Shown piece after piece: positions 16,271 to 26,347 of a stretch of DNA of 64,000 nucleotides. The position numbers were made by a program, and so were the translations under genes. The notes below the pieces were generated by a model, which worked only from the letters and a program-made list of their open reading frames with translations, ran no database searches and was not told the DNA's origin. The DNA comes from Alcaligenaceae bacterium. GTDB taxonomy: Bacteria; Pseudomonadota; Gammaproteobacteria; Burkholderiales; Burkholderiaceae_B. Numbering within the stretch: the first letter of the stretch is position 1; every line of letters begins with the position of its first letter. Where the stretch lies: positions 310,001 through 374,000 of the forward strand of contig JACCEP010000003.1 of assembly GCA_013416395.1 (NCBI GenBank), given 5' to 3'.

Positions 16271-16993
16271 ATGATGCAAGTACGCAAGGCTTCTGAGCGC
16301 GGCGTCGCCGAACACGGCTGGCTCAGCTCACGCCACACCTTTTCGTTTGCGGACTATAGAGATCCCACCCAGATCGGTTTTTCGGACCTGCGCGTGATCA
16401 ATGAGGATCGCGTGCAGCCGGGCCAAGGGTTTGGCACGCACCCACACCGAGACATGGAGATTCTTTCCTACGTGTTGGAGGGCACTTTGGCGCACAGCGA
16501 TAGCATGGGCACCGGATCACAGATCACGCCCGGCGACGTGCAACTGATGAGCGCCGGCACCGGCGTTACCCACAGTGAGTTCAATGGTTCCAAAGAAGCG
16601 CCAGTGCATTTCCTGCAAATCTGGATCGTGCCAGACCACACTGGTGGTGCGCCGGTCTATCAGCAAAAGCACTTCAATGAAGCGGACAAGCGTGGGCGTC
16701 TGCGACTGATTATTTCGCCTGATGGCCGCGATGGCTCGCTGCGTATTCAGCAGGACAGTTACGTATACGCTGGATTGTTCGACCACGATGAAAGCGCCAC
16801 ATTGGCGCTGGGCGAAAACCGTCATGCGTATGTGCATGTGGCTCGCGGTAGCATCGAACTTGACGGCGTGAAGTTGGTCACCGGTGACGGCGTGCGCCTG
16901 CGCAATCCGCAGTCACTGCAACTGACCGGCGGTAATGGTGCCGAGGTACTGGTGTTCGACCTGCGTTCGCAGGAGTTGCCGCAAATGCCGTGA
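16271..16993 (+). CDS. Pirin family protein
   Basis: 240 residues of bicupin pirin type. Metal ligands are visible in GFGTHPHRDMEILSYVLEG (about 57-75: two His and a Glu) and the conserved SAGTGVTHSEFN (about 95-106) supplies a further His. It ends with the C-terminal cupin (about 150-235). Some bacterial pirins are quercetin dioxygenases; others are regulators. The start at 16271 follows AAGGAGA at 16258-16264; the longer upstream frame is not family-like. It is followed by the WrbA-like gene. Confidence 0.9.
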   Translation: MMQVRKASERGVAEHGWLSSRHTFSFADYRDPTQIGFSDLRVINEDRVQPGQGFGTHPHRDMEILSYVLEGTLAHSDSMGTGSQITPGDVQLMSAGTGVTHSEFNGSKEAPVHFLQIWIVPDHTGGAPVYQQKHFNEADKRGRLRLIISPDGRDGSLRIQQDSYVYAGLFDHDESATLALGENRHAYVHVARGSIELDGVKLVTGDGVRLRNPQSLQLTGGNGAEVLVFDLRSQELPQMP

Positions 16994-17130
16994 AGTCTTG
17001 CAAGCCTTAGTAAGGCTTCGCTGGCCCGACCGGTAGCCAGGGTGTTAAAGCCGAGGCAGGTCGCTATTACCTGTACGTGTCACGTGCTTGCGGCGAGCAC
17101 GCTAATTATTCTCTCGATAAGGAACTTATC

Positions 17131-17724
17131 ATGACAGTCAAGCTTGCTATTATTTTTTACTCTACCTATGGCACTAACCATCAAATGGCCTCGATTGCGG
17201 CCAAAGCAGCTAAAGAGACGAATGCTGAAGTACGACTTTTAAAAGTCGCCGAAACCGCGCCCGAGCAGGTCGTTGCAGGCCAGGAGGCCTGGAAAGCACA
17301 GGCTGACAAGGTTGCCAGCATCCCAACGGCAACAGCAGAAGACATGGAATGGGCTAACGCCTACCTGTTCCTGGCTCCGACACGTTTCGGTGTTATGGCA
17401 AGCCAGATGCGTGCTTTTATCGATACGCTCGGAGGCGTATGGAGCAAAGGCGGCCTCGCCGACAAAGCCGTATCCGCGATGTCATCTGCTCAAAACCGGC
17501 ACGGCGGGCAGGAAGCAACATTGCTTTCCTTTTATACGACGATGTTTCACTGGGGCGCAATTGCAGTAACGCCTGGCTATACCGACCCATCAATTTTCAA
17601 GGTAGGTGGCAACCCTTATGGCTACAGCCACACACAAGGTGAGGAATTCACCGAAGATGCGAAAGCTGCGATTAGCCATCAAACTCGCCGATTGATCGGC
17701 GTGGCAGAAAAACTCAGCGGATGA
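17131..17724 (+). CDS. WrbA-like flavodoxin family NAD(P)H:quinone oxidoreductase
   Basis: 197 residues. The flavin-phosphate loop is [14 protein letters not shown] (about 7-20); the family blocks [20 protein letters not shown] (about 90-109) and [20 protein letters not shown] (about 128-148) follow. It is expected to bind FMN and reduce quinones by two electrons, avoiding semiquinones. The start at 17131 fits the family N-terminus and is preceded by a GATAAGGAA box. It lies 137 bases after pirin, probably in the same LysR-controlled stress group. Confidence 0.88.
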   Translation: MTVKLAIIFYSTYGTNHQMASIAAKAAKETNAEVRLLKVAETAPEQVVAGQEAWKAQADKVASIPTATAEDMEWANAYLFLAPTRFGVMASQMRAFIDTLGGVWSKGGLADKAVSAMSSAQNRHGGQEATLLSFYTTMFHWGAIAVTPGYTDPSIFKVGGNPYGYSHTQGEEFTEDAKAAISHQTRRLIGVAEKLSG

Positions 17725-17814
17725 GCAAGCGGTGCCAAACAAGGGGATTAGGCTAATCCAGCACACAGACCGTGTTGGCAAGCCTGATCTGCCCCCAAAG
17801 TTGGGTCATAGCCT

Positions 17815-18594
17815 TCACACCTTCCGGCTCACCATTAGCTGCTTGATCTCGCTGATCGCCTTGGCAGGATTAAGGCCTTTCGGGCACGTGTTGGTGCAGT
17901 TCATGATGGTGTGGCAGCGATACAGCTTGAACGGGTCTTCCAGATCATCCAGCCGTTCGCCCGTTGCCTCATCGCGTGAATCGGCGATCCAACGGTAAGC
18001 CTGCAGCAATACCATGGGGCCCAGAAAACGATCTGGGTTCCACCACGTACTTGGACAGGCCGTGGAGCAGCAGGCACACAGAATGCACTCGTACAGGCCA
18101 TCCAGTTTTTGCCGATCTTCGGGAGACTGCAGGCGTTCGCGCGTACCGGGCACACTCTGGGTTTGTATCCATGGCTTGATCGACGCGTATTGCGCGTATA
18201 AATGCGTAAGATCTGACACCAGATCCTTGACCACCGGCATGTGCGGCAATGGGTACACGCTGACAACGCCCTCTGGAAGCTCATCCAGGCCCTTGGTACA
18301 GGCCAGCGTATTTTCACCGTCAATATTCATCGCGCACGAACCACACACCCCTTCACGACACGAACGGCGCAGCGTAAGCGTGGGGTCGATCTCGTTCTTG
18401 ATCCTGAGCAAAACGTCCAGAACCATCGTGGAACCGGCGACATCGACTTCGTAAGTATCTACGCGCGGATTGCTACCCGCATCAGGGTCCCAGCGATAGA
18501 CGCGAAAGCTACGAACCTTTTTTGCTCCCGGCAAGGCGGCGTGATGAATGCCCTTCTGTATCCTGGACATTTTTGGCAAGGTGAATTCGGCCAT
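17815..18594 (-). CDS. sdhB: Succinate dehydrogenase iron-sulfur subunit
   Basis: 259 residues, slightly longer than the usual 235 because of an N-terminal extension; a start at residue 9 (MSRIQKG) is possible. [2Fe-2S] ligands lie in [16 protein letters not shown] (about 79-94). The [4Fe-4S] and [3Fe-4S] sites are [12 protein letters not shown] (about 171-182) and [17 protein letters not shown] (about 228-244). It passes electrons from SdhA flavin to quinone in the membrane. Last gene of the operon, 66 bases after sdhA. Convergent with the WrbA-like gene. Confidence 0.96.
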   Translation of the reverse strand: MAEFTLPKMSRIQKGIHHAALPGAKKVRSFRVYRWDPDAGSNPRVDTYEVDVAGSTMVLDVLLRIKNEIDPTLTLRRSCREGVCGSCAMNIDGENTLACTKGLDELPEGVVSVYPLPHMPVVKDLVSDLTHLYAQYASIKPWIQTQSVPGTRERLQSPEDRQKLDGLYECILCACCSTACPSTWWNPDRFLGPMVLLQAYRWIADSRDEATGERLDDLEDPFKLYRCHTIMNCTNTCPKGLNPAKAISEIKQLMVSRKV

Positions 18595-18660
18595 GTTTCT
18601 TCCTTACATTCGATAATCTGCAAGCGCCGGGGCGCGCAGCTTTCGTCCTGCAAACACGCA

Positions 18661-20457
18661 TCAATAAACGCGCTTGGCGGGCGGGACGGTTTCCACTTCG
18701 TCAGTCAGGGTGTTGGCGTGCACGGGCCGGTAATCAAATGAACAAACACCCTTCTCATCCACGCTGACCAACGTGTGCTTCATCCAGTTGACGTCGTCGC
18801 GCTCGGGGAAATCTTCACGCGCATGCCCGCCACGGGTTTCTGTACGCTGTGCGGCCGAGTGCATGGTGCCAACCGCCTGCCCCAGCAAATTCGCCAGTTC
18901 AAAGGTTTCGATGAGGTCGCTGTTCCAGACCAACGAACGGTCGGTGACACGGATATCGGCAAACTGGGCGTTAATCTCGTCGATCTTTCTGCAACCCTGT
19001 TCAAGAGTCTCGGCGGTACGAAACACGGCGGCGTCGGCCTGCATGGTCTTTTGCATTTGCAGACGCAGCTGTGCAGTCGGCGTGGCGCCATTGGCGTGCC
19101 GTACCTGGTCCAGGCGGGCCAGTGCCGGTTCCAAAATATCAGCAGCCAGATCGCGGTGTAGCGTGCCAGGCTTGACGATTTCGGCGCAACGGTTGGCCGC
19201 TGCGCGGCCGAACACCACAATGTCGAGCAGTGAATTGGTACCAAGACGATTAGCGCCATGCACCGACACACATGCGCTTTCGCCGATGGCGAACAGGCCC
19301 GGCACCACCACATCGGGGTCATTGCCAACCTTTTGCACCACTTCACCATGGTAGTTGGTGGGGATGCCGCCCATGTTGTAGTGCACCGTCGGCAGCACTG
19401 GGATAGGCTCCTTGGTAACATCTACGCCAGCAAAAATGCGTGCCGTCTCCGAAATGCCTGGCAGGCGTTCATGCAGCGTGTCCGCGCCCAGATGAGCAAG
19501 GTTTAGATTAATATAATCTGCGTGTTCGCCAACGCCACGCCCTTCGCGAATTTCTATGGTCATTGCACGGCTTACCACATCGCGCGAGGCCAGATCCTTG
19601 ACATTGGGCGCATAGCGTTCCATGAAGGGCTCGCCATCAGAGTTGGTGAGAAACCCCCCTTCCCCACGCACGCCTTCGGTGATCAGGCAACCGGCACCAT
19701 AAATGCCGGTTGGGTGAAACTGCACAAACTCAAGATCTTGCAATGCCAGGCCCGCGCGCAAGGCCATACCGCCGCCATCGCCTGTTTGGGTGTGTGCGCC
19801 GGTGCATGAAAAATAGGCACGGCCATAGCCGCCAGTGGCGAGCATAATGGCGTGGCCTCGAAAGAAATGCAGGCTGCCATTGTTCAGGTCAATGGCGAGC
19901 ACACCTACAATACGACCGTCAGCAGGGTTTCTTACCAGATCAGTGGTGAAGTATTCGACAAAAAACTTGGCATCATGCTTGAGCGCCTGGGTATACAGCG
20001 TGTGCAAGATGGCGTGGCCGGTGCGGTCGGCCGCGGCGCAACTGCGTTGTGCAATACCTTCGCCATAGCGTGTGGTCATGCCGCCGAACGGGCGCTGGTA
20101 GATTTTGCCCTCTTTCGTGCGCGAAAACGGTACGCCGAAATGTTCCAGTTCGATGACAGCCGGAATGGCCTCGCGGCACATGTACTCGATGGCGTCCTGG
20201 TCGCCCAGCCAGTCACCGCCTTTGACGGTGTCATAAAAGTGATAGCGCCAGTGGTCCTCGCCCATATTGCCCAGTGCTGCGGCGATGCCACCCTGCGCAG
20301 CAACCGTGTGCGAGCGTGTTGGAAATACCTTGGTGATACACGCTGCAGACAAGCCCTTGGCAGCCAACCCCAAGGTTGCGCGCAGTCCCGCACCACCCGC
20401 GCCAACAACCACCACGTCATATTCATGGGTCTGGACTTTGTAACTTGGTGCAGGCAT
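18661..20457 (-). CDS. sdhA: Succinate dehydrogenase flavoprotein subunit
   Basis: 598 residues, standard length. The FAD-binding [17 protein letters not shown] is near residue 17, the flavinylated-His motif SHTVAAQGG near residue 49, and active-site blocks [11 protein letters not shown] and [14 protein letters not shown] follow, with the C-terminal R/H-rich capping residues. It oxidises succinate to fumarate in the TCA cycle. The start at 20457 follows AAGAGGAAAG on the minus strand; the longer frame upstream runs through the sdhD end and is not coding. Lies between sdhD and sdhB. Confidence 0.97.
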   Translation of the reverse strand: MPAPSYKVQTHEYDVVVVGAGGAGLRATLGLAAKGLSAACITKVFPTRSHTVAAQGGIAAALGNMGEDHWRYHFYDTVKGGDWLGDQDAIEYMCREAIPAVIELEHFGVPFSRTKEGKIYQRPFGGMTTRYGEGIAQRSCAAADRTGHAILHTLYTQALKHDAKFFVEYFTTDLVRNPADGRIVGVLAIDLNNGSLHFFRGHAIMLATGGYGRAYFSCTGAHTQTGDGGGMALRAGLALQDLEFVQFHPTGIYGAGCLITEGVRGEGGFLTNSDGEPFMERYAPNVKDLASRDVVSRAMTIEIREGRGVGEHADYINLNLAHLGADTLHERLPGISETARIFAGVDVTKEPIPVLPTVHYNMGGIPTNYHGEVVQKVGNDPDVVVPGLFAIGESACVSVHGANRLGTNSLLDIVVFGRAAANRCAEIVKPGTLHRDLAADILEPALARLDQVRHANGATPTAQLRLQMQKTMQADAAVFRTAETLEQGCRKIDEINAQFADIRVTDRSLVWNSDLIETFELANLLGQAVGTMHSAAQRTETRGGHAREDFPERDDVNWMKHTLVSVDEKGVCSFDYRPVHANTLTDEVETVPPAKRVY

Positions 20458-20488
20458 AGACCTTTCCTCTTTTTTACGAAGTTCACGC

Positions 20489-20902
20489 TTAGTGTTGTGG
20501 GACAACGCCCAGCCAGATCGCAAGCACCGCAAGCACACAGGCAAGCGCAGCGAGAATGGCACCAAAGCGCAAGGCAATCTGCAGCGTAACTTCCAGCCAT
20601 CGGGTGTGCACGTAGTCTTCAATAATGACCTGAATACCGAGCGCACCATGCCAGAAAAGGCACAGGCTCAGCACCATCAGCAAGATCGCCGGCACAGGTT
20701 GCGCGATCGTCGTCAGCACCATGGGGTAGCTGGCATGCACCAGAGCACCCAGGAAGAACAGAAACCAGATCGATAGTGGGATCAAGGCAATAGCGGTAAC
20801 CCGTTGTACCCACCAATGATGCACGCCTGACTTGGAAGCGCCGAGTCTACGTGCAACCTTGATCGGCGTGCGAAACGAGTCTTGACCGGGGTACGCACTC
20901 AT
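20489..20902 (-). CDS. sdhD: Succinate dehydrogenase membrane anchor subunit
   Basis: 137 residues with three transmembrane helices. The [26 protein letters not shown] region (about 23-48) contains the Arg and His typical of SdhD quinone and heme contacts, and [18 protein letters not shown] (about 87-104) carries the heme-region His and the Asp-Tyr pair. The start at 20902 has a four-base ATGA overlap with the sdhC stop. Confidence 0.93.
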   Translation of the reverse strand: MSAYPGQDSFRTPIKVARRLGASKSGVHHWWVQRVTAIALIPLSIWFLFFLGALVHASYPMVLTTIAQPVPAILLMVLSLCLFWHGALGIQVIIEDYVHTRWLEVTLQIALRFGAILAALACVLAVLAIWLGVVPQH

Positions 20903-21318
20903 AGCGAACCTCCTGTTTGAAGCGCCAGGGCGACCCATACCACTACCGTCAGCAGCACACTCACGCCGATGACCATCCAGCCAGTAGACCAATAGACGGG
21001 GTTACGCGTGCGATCGCGCGTGGGCGGGCCAAAATTTTTGCCCATATCGCGAGCCAGGTGCTGAAGGCCGTTACAGAGATGAAATAGCAGCGACCATGTC
21101 CATAAGATGAGCAGCAGCACGCCGAGCCAGCTGCTGCAAAAACCGGCAAATATGTGCCAGGCGCCCTCTCCTGTGGCTGCCGCAATCAAGCCCCATGCCA
21201 CCAGCAGTGCGCCCAGGCACAAGAACAAACCAGTTAGCCGATGCAGCGTAGACTGCAGCATGTTGACACGCCAACGATAGATGCCAAGATGTGGTGATAG
21301 CGGTCGCGTATTGGACAT
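20899..21318 (-). CDS. sdhC: Succinate dehydrogenase cytochrome b556 subunit
   Basis: 139 residues with three transmembrane helices. It starts with RPLSPHLGIYRW, a family hallmark, then HRLTGLFLCLGALL (about 27-40, Ser/His/Arg quinone-site region) and LFHLCNGLQHLARDMG (about 78-93) holding the axial heme histidine. It is followed by sdhD with a four-base overlap. Confidence 0.95.
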   Translation of the reverse strand: MSNTRPLSPHLGIYRWRVNMLQSTLHRLTGLFLCLGALLVAWGLIAAATGEGAWHIFAGFCSSWLGVLLLILWTWSLLFHLCNGLQHLARDMGKNFGPPTRDRTRNPVYWSTGWMVIGVSVLLTVVVWVALALQTGGSL

Positions 21319-21444
21319 GTCTAAGCTCCTGGTGGCTGCTCACGAAACACGGTTTCACAAACGCACCAATACCGGCAGATGCGCTACGAAAAGAAACGTA
21401 CCCATCGCGTAACGACAGACATGCAGTGCGCATAACTGTCGCTT

Positions 21445-21606
21445 TCAAAAATCAATGCAGCGCCCGTTTTTTTCCCAATCGCCATAACGCGTCGGGTCAA
21501 GGCCATCCCCCTCAGGCGTCGCGCGTTCGCGGGCCGCCGTGCCCGGGACAGCCGCAGGTGCAGGCGTAGAGTTGGTTGTGGGTGTATCAGTCGATTCTTC
21601 TTCCAT
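21445..21606 (-). CDS. Small SdhAF4-type protein (DUF1674)
   Basis: 53 residues, read from the ATG at 21606 to the TGA at 21447-21445. The C-terminus RYGDWEKNGRCIDF is the diagnostic end of the DUF1674 family, which includes the succinate dehydrogenase assembly factor SdhAF4 that protects flavinylated SdhA. The N-terminal half is low-complexity Thr/Pro/Ala, as is usual. It stands 126 bases upstream of sdhC on the same strand, where an SDH assembly factor makes sense. The role is known for mitochondrial SdhAF4; for bacterial members it is inferred. Confidence 0.87.
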   Translation of the reverse strand: MEEESTDTPTTNSTPAPAAVPGTAARERATPEGDGLDPTRYGDWEKNGRCIDF

Positions 21607-21920
21607 GGCCTGCACTCCGTAGAGGGTGCGATGCAGCTCAATGTGATGGATGCCGGCTAGCCTTCAAAATCCTGCTAGCGCCAATATCGACGCCATTGTT
21701 GAGGGCTGTCGAGTTGACCCACTATACGCCGACCAGCGTTAGTGTGTCTATCAGGGTTTGTGTATAGCAAAACCCGGCATCAGCCACGTCGGTTGCGGAC
21801 GTACCCTCTGCATAATGGTGCTGCAAAGAAGATCAATAATTGCCTTGGACAACCTTATCGCTCACATTCGCCGAGATGGCCTACTATAAAACCTACTTCT
21901 CGATGCGCAGGCAATAAACC
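21607..21920. other. Intergenic region upstream of the sdh operon and the Nudix gene
   Basis: Divergent intergenic region of 314 bases, presumably holding promoters in both directions. No confident promoter, operator or structured element was identified. Confidence 0.5.
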
Positions 21921-22388
21921 ATGGCTATGCTAGAACTCCGATGCAGTATGGTATCCATCGTCGTCATCAAGGGCGAAGGCGTCAATACCCAGGTGCTGTT
22001 GCTACAGCGGGCAAGCGAGTATCTGCGCGGCGTATGGAGCTACGTCGCGGGCCACATTGAATCGAATGAAACGGGATGGCAGGCGGCAGTGCGTGAACTC
22101 GCCGAGGAAACCGGGCTTGCCCCGCAGATGCTGTTCGCCACGAGTTTTTGCGAGCAGTTCTACGACGCTGGCAACGATTGCATCATGGTGGTGCCGGCCT
22201 TCGTGGCGCGCGTCAATGACGAGTGCGTGGTGCAGCTAAACGATGAACATTCTGCGCTGCGCTGGCTTTCGTTTGAAGTGGCCATGCGCGAGCTGCCATT
22301 CGGTAGCCAGCGTGAGTTGTTTGCGTATGTGCAGCGTGAATTCATTAACCGACCACCATCAGAACACTTGCGGATCGCGCTTCATTAA
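21921..22388 (+). CDS. Nudix hydrolase
   Basis: 155 residues. The Nudix box GX5EX7REUXEEXGU is intact as GHIESNETGWQAAVRELAEE followed by TGL (about 44-66), giving the Mg2+-binding helix. It should hydrolyse a nucleoside diphosphate linked to another moiety; QRASEYLRGVWSYVAGHIE upstream of the box is like dihydroneopterin-triphosphate or (d)NTP pyrophosphohydrolases, but the substrate is undetermined. Two further in-frame ATG codons (21927, 21948) could be the start. Stands alone, divergent from the sdh operon. Confidence 0.86.
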   Translation: MAMLELRCSMVSIVVIKGEGVNTQVLLLQRASEYLRGVWSYVAGHIESNETGWQAAVRELAEETGLAPQMLFATSFCEQFYDAGNDCIMVVPAFVARVNDECVVQLNDEHSALRWLSFEVAMRELPFGSQRELFAYVQREFINRPPSEHLRIALH

Positions 22389-22562
22389 GCCATAAGCGCT
22401 GCGCACCAAAACCCCGTTTTTCAATAACTATTCTCCACCATTACGGTTCTGGTTTAACACGATCATTACCGCACATGCTTAACGCGATCTCGATAGCCAA
22501 GTGCAACATGGCTGCTTTGTGATGACGGATTCGCATACGAATTACGAACCCGCCAGTAAGCG

Positions 22563-24875
22563 TCAAACGCCAACCACAGCCATTTCTTTAGTGGCAGTAC
22601 GCATACCAAAATACCCCTTGATCGAGGCGATCACCAGGGGTACTGCGCCCAGAAAGATAAAGACTAAATCACCCGGCAGACGCATCCATTCGATGATCAG
22701 GGCACGCTCGCTACCGATAAAATCAAGGCTGCGCGCATGCCAGTAACCATGCTGGATGACATCCCACAGTTGGAACACGCCACTTGGGAACAGGCTCATT
22801 AAAATCATCATGGCCAGCCCAACATTGGTGCCCCAGAACGCGACCTTGATGTATTTTTCGATGCCTGCCCAATGGGCCTCATCAGTGGTTTGCCGCAACA
22901 CGAATACCATCAACGCGATTGCCAGCATGCCGAAGACACCCATTAGCGCTGAATGCGCATGGGTCGCTGTGACCTGCGTACCCACTTCGTAATAGCTGAC
23001 AATGGGCAAGTTGACGAGGAAACCAAACACCCCTGCCCCAACAAAATTCCAGAACCCAACCGCCATCAGAAAATAGAAAGTCCATTTGTGGGGCACGGTA
23101 ATTTTTTTATCGCAAATGTCGCACTGGCCCTTGGTGGTACGAACGAAATCCCAGGCATCCAGCGTCAACAGTGTCAACGGCACCACTTCCAGCACGGAAA
23201 TCATGGCAGCCAATGCCATATTGAAACTGGTGTGACCAGTAAAATACCAGTGGTGACCCGTGCCGATCAGCCCGCCTCCAAAATACAAAATGGCATCCAG
23301 ATAAATGACGCGCAAAGCGACATTGCGGCGGGTTAATCCAAGTTGATAAAAAGTCAGCGCCACGACGGTTGTAGCAAAAAACTCGAAGAAACCTTCAACC
23401 CACAAATGCACGATCCAGAAACGCCAGGTATCGACTACCGTAAAATTTGTTTTGGCACCAAAAAACAAGGCGGGAATATAAAACACGGGAATCGCCAACG
23501 CTGCCAGCATAAACATCTTTACCAGCGGTTTTGCACTTGGCTCGACCAAGGTTTCAGTACGCAGTAAACGCCACAACATCACAAACCAGCCGAATAAACC
23601 GATCACTAACAGGTACTGCCAAATGCGCCCCAGCTCCAGGTATTCCCAACCCTGATTACCTACCCAGAACCACCACCGGCCCAATAATTGCGATATCCCC
23701 AGCCATTCACCCAATAAACTGCCTCCTATCACCAACACAAACGCAGCAAACAATGTGTGCGCGCCCCACGCGAACCAGCGTGGTTCTTCTTTGCTGAGGG
23801 TGCGCGCCAGGAACAAAGCCGCGGCGACATAGGCAGTGGCAATCCAGAAAATAGCCAGCTGCAAATGCCAGGTACGCATGAGGTTGCTTGGGAAGATAGT
23901 TTCCAATTGAAAGCCATAAAAACTGCCTGGGTCAGCCCGGTAATGGGCAACTGCGCCACCCACCAGCGTCTGCGCCAAAAAGAGCAATGCAACCACCACA
24001 AAAAATTTCAACAGCGCATTCTGGCCAGCGCTGGAGCGTCCGGGCAGCACCTGTGGATGGACGTGCTTGTCGTGGGAAATCCAGCCCAAGTAATCGAATT
24101 TTCCAAACGCCAGCAAGACTGCAGCGATACCGACCAACAGCACAATCAAAGACATTGCACTCCAAAATACGGCATCGCCCGTGGGCAGATTACCGACGCT
24201 GGGGTCGTATGGAAAATTGTTGGTATACGAGTAGTTCTCACCTGGCCGATTCGCTACTGAAACCCATGCTGCCCAAGTAACAAAAGCAGTAAATTGATGC
24301 AGCTCAATTGGGTCCTGAATTAGACCCTTCTTCAAACCAGCATTGCGCTCAGGATGGCGAAAATAGTCTGTCCAGTATGGAATTTGCTGGCGATACGCAG
24401 CAGTTTCTGCCGCCGTTAATTGCAAGGTGCCACTTGCAGCATCATAGCGATTGGTTTTGAGCGTTACCGCCGTTTCAGCGCGCACAGCTGCTTGCTGTGA
24501 CAAGTTCAATTCCGTCATCGGTTTTTGATACTCTTGCAGTGCGATCGCGTTGGCGGCGTCCTGGCCCATCCGATGCAGTGCTGCAGCTGAGTAATCTGGC
24601 CCCAAATAGGCACCGTGGCCCCAGATACTGCCGTTTGCCATCAAGCCATATTTCAGAAAGACCGCCTGGCCGTCACTAATGTCAGCCCCGGTAAACAGTG
24701 TTGCCCCTTGCGCATCAACCACTTGTGCCGGAATTGGCGGTGCATTGGTATAGGCCTTTTGCGTTATCGCCAGCAAACCGGCAAACCCAAGCACCATCAC
24801 AATCAAGATAGTGCGTAGCCACCATACTGACAGTGGGCCATCATCTTCCGTTAGTGGTTGTGCAGCCACGCTCAT
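22563..24875 (-). CDS. norB: Quinol-dependent nitric oxide reductase (qNOR)
   Basis: 770 residues, the length of single-subunit qNOR (NorZ type). Residues 25-230 are the periplasmic extension characteristic of qNOR, with no heme c CxxCH. The heme-copper-type core of about 12 helices follows. Histidine ligands and the conserved Glu are in HLWVEGFFEFFATT (about 490-503), GGGLIGTGHHWYFTG (about 535-549) and AHSALMGVFGML (about 640). A cytoplasmic loop carries CDICDK. It reduces NO to N2O using quinol. The start at 24875 follows AAAGGAGAA. No NO-reduction partner genes or nirK/nirS are nearby, which suggests NO detoxification or a split denitrification pathway. Confidence 0.93.
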   Translation of the reverse strand: MSVAAQPLTEDDGPLSVWWLRTILIVMVLGFAGLLAITQKAYTNAPPIPAQVVDAQGATLFTGADISDGQAVFLKYGLMANGSIWGHGAYLGPDYSAAALHRMGQDAANAIALQEYQKPMTELNLSQQAAVRAETAVTLKTNRYDAASGTLQLTAAETAAYRQQIPYWTDYFRHPERNAGLKKGLIQDPIELHQFTAFVTWAAWVSVANRPGENYSYTNNFPYDPSVGNLPTGDAVFWSAMSLIVLLVGIAAVLLAFGKFDYLGWISHDKHVHPQVLPGRSSAGQNALLKFFVVVALLFLAQTLVGGAVAHYRADPGSFYGFQLETIFPSNLMRTWHLQLAIFWIATAYVAAALFLARTLSKEEPRWFAWGAHTLFAAFVLVIGGSLLGEWLGISQLLGRWWFWVGNQGWEYLELGRIWQYLLVIGLFGWFVMLWRLLRTETLVEPSAKPLVKMFMLAALAIPVFYIPALFFGAKTNFTVVDTWRFWIVHLWVEGFFEFFATTVVALTFYQLGLTRRNVALRVIYLDAILYFGGGLIGTGHHWYFTGHTSFNMALAAMISVLEVVPLTLLTLDAWDFVRTTKGQCDICDKKITVPHKWTFYFLMAVGFWNFVGAGVFGFLVNLPIVSYYEVGTQVTATHAHSALMGVFGMLAIALMVFVLRQTTDEAHWAGIEKYIKVAFWGTNVGLAMMILMSLFPSGVFQLWDVIQHGYWHARSLDFIGSERALIIEWMRLPGDLVFIFLGAVPLVIASIKGYFGMRTATKEMAVVGV

Positions 24876-25572
24876 CGTGTTCTCCTTTGGCGCCCCGTTC
24901 ATATATTGTCGTAACAACCACGTGTAACGGGCACAACATGATGATACGCCTACCTTTCATGCCCAACCTACATAGCAAGGCCGAATAAAGTGAAGCCATT
25001 TCAACATCTCTGGCGTACGGGCCCGGCATATGTCCTTATTTTGCCGAGAAAGAAAGACTGAAATATCGCGTCTGACCAAGGGTTTTTTGCAAGGAATGCG
25101 AACTGTGGTTAATCATATATATGCGCCGACGTACGGCTGATGGCGTTATGCCGCGAGCCCCGCACGGAGTGCGGCATAAGCTTAAGACTCATTGAGCATT
25201 AGGCAGGAATGATAATTGACAATTTAGTTATGAGTAGTACAGTAGATGCATGTGTAACTGTCGACGAAATCACATGCATCCGGCTCAGAAAAAAGCCGGG
25301 TATTGAGTTCACCGAATATTTAAAAGCACGTCCATTAGGCCTGTCGCCAGCGATATGTTATGCCCGCCGACACCATGCAATTTGTAGAAGCCTCGATCTG
25401 CTTAAATCGGTTGATTATCTGGTTGGCAATAACATATTTTTTCAATACGCATCAAAACCATCGGACGCGGAGGCTCCGAGCAGATAGTCCTTGCATTGTT
25501 ATTCAATGCCCGCGCTGCACCGTGTCATCGTGACGCGGCACGCCGCGAGCCTTTAGTCTTAGAGGCCGCATC
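24876..25572. other. Long intergenic stretch upstream of norB
   Basis: About 700 bases with no gene I trust. It holds the upstream region of norB and a strong inverted repeat, TTATGCCGC (25146-25154) with GCGGCATAA (25171-25179). No clear NsrR or FNR palindrome was recognised in the 150 bases before norB, so its NO control cannot be read from the sequence. Confidence 0.5.
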
Positions 25573-26205
25573 ATGAAAATTTCAAAAATACTAATGGCTG
25601 TTGCTGTTTCGATGGCGTTTTTGCCGGCGGGGGCCGCTCTTGCGGCTGACGCTGCGCCAGGCGCCATGAACTGGTTTGGTGGCCCAGTCTATGACGGCGC
25701 ACCTGCGCTCGATATTACTGCTGCACTCGTCAAGGCGGGCGGCGGCGCAGAGAACTTCAGCTTCCCCACTGCACTTGTTTCCATGCTGGGTGAAAAAACC
25801 GTTAATGCCGAGGTCGAGAAACTGAATAAACAGTTTGGACAAGAAAACACCAAGCATTTCGTTGACGGTATGACTTGGGACGTTCACGACGCACTGAAAC
25901 GCGCCACGGAAGCTGGCGTTAAATTACCGGCCGCGCCCGCCGATATGAAAGGCCCTGCCCTGGCCAAGGCGCTTGTTCAGGCGGGTACAGCGCCAGACGG
26001 TGCTTTCTGGTCAGGCCATCTGTTCGATAAACTTTTATCACATCAGATTCATAATCAGGTGATGGCCGATGTTGACGCGAAATTCGGCCACGGCAGTGAC
26101 CAGAATACGCACTACATACTTAATCAGGCCATGTACGACGTTGCCCAGGCATTGGGCATGAAAGACGTAAAACTGGCACCAACGCACCTGCCTAAGGGTA
26201 AGTGA
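25573..26205 (+). CDS. Exported protein of unknown function
   Basis: 210 residues. A clear Sec signal peptide is present (MKISKILMAVAVSMAFLPAG followed by AALA, cleavage likely after residue 24). The mature part begins AADAAPGAMNWFGGPVYDG and is moderately polar with repeated short Ala/Lys/Gly segments. Two related stretches, VDGMTWDVHDALKRATEAG (about 97-115) and NTHYILNQAMYDVAQALG (about 178-195), suggest internal similarity. No cysteines are visible, so no heme c or metal cluster. The start is preceded by GAGG. The 3' end is partly duplicated just downstream. I do not recognise the family. Confidence 0.75.
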   Translation: MKISKILMAVAVSMAFLPAGAALAADAAPGAMNWFGGPVYDGAPALDITAALVKAGGGAENFSFPTALVSMLGEKTVNAEVEKLNKQFGQENTKHFVDGMTWDVHDALKRATEAGVKLPAAPADMKGPALAKALVQAGTAPDGAFWSGHLFDKLLSHQIHNQVMADVDAKFGHGSDQNTHYILNQAMYDVAQALGMKDVKLAPTHLPKGK

Positions 26206-26347
26206 TCACGAACGTCGTGAACGTCGCTTGGGTGGCTTGGCCGCCTGAGCTTTCTTCAGGCTATGTACGATGTCGCCCTGACATTGGGCTTGAAAGACGT
26301 GAAACTGGAACAAACACACCAGCCTAAGGTAAGTGATCACGAGCGTT
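26125..26347 (+). repeat. Imperfect tandem duplication of the convergent 3' ends of two genes
   Basis: A block of about 132 bases is present twice. The first copy, from 26125, holds the last codons of the exported protein (QAMYDVAQALGMKDVKLAP region) and, on the other strand, a sequence like the tail of the KfrA-like protein (KKAQAAKPPKRRSRRS). The second copy, from 26257, repeats the exported-protein end out of frame by one base and runs into the genuine KfrA-like C-terminus (KKSQTVKQSKPRTQRS). Thus one ancestral convergent junction was duplicated and the copy nearest each gene kept in use. Confidence 0.8.

Noticed and set aside
19852-20589. 245-codon frame opposite sdhA and sdhD
   Set aside because: Shadow of strongly conserved sdh genes, with no family similarity.
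25209-25487. 92-codon plus-strand frame upstream of the exported protein
   Set aside because: No family resemblance, no properly spaced ribosome binding site, unusual composition; could be random.
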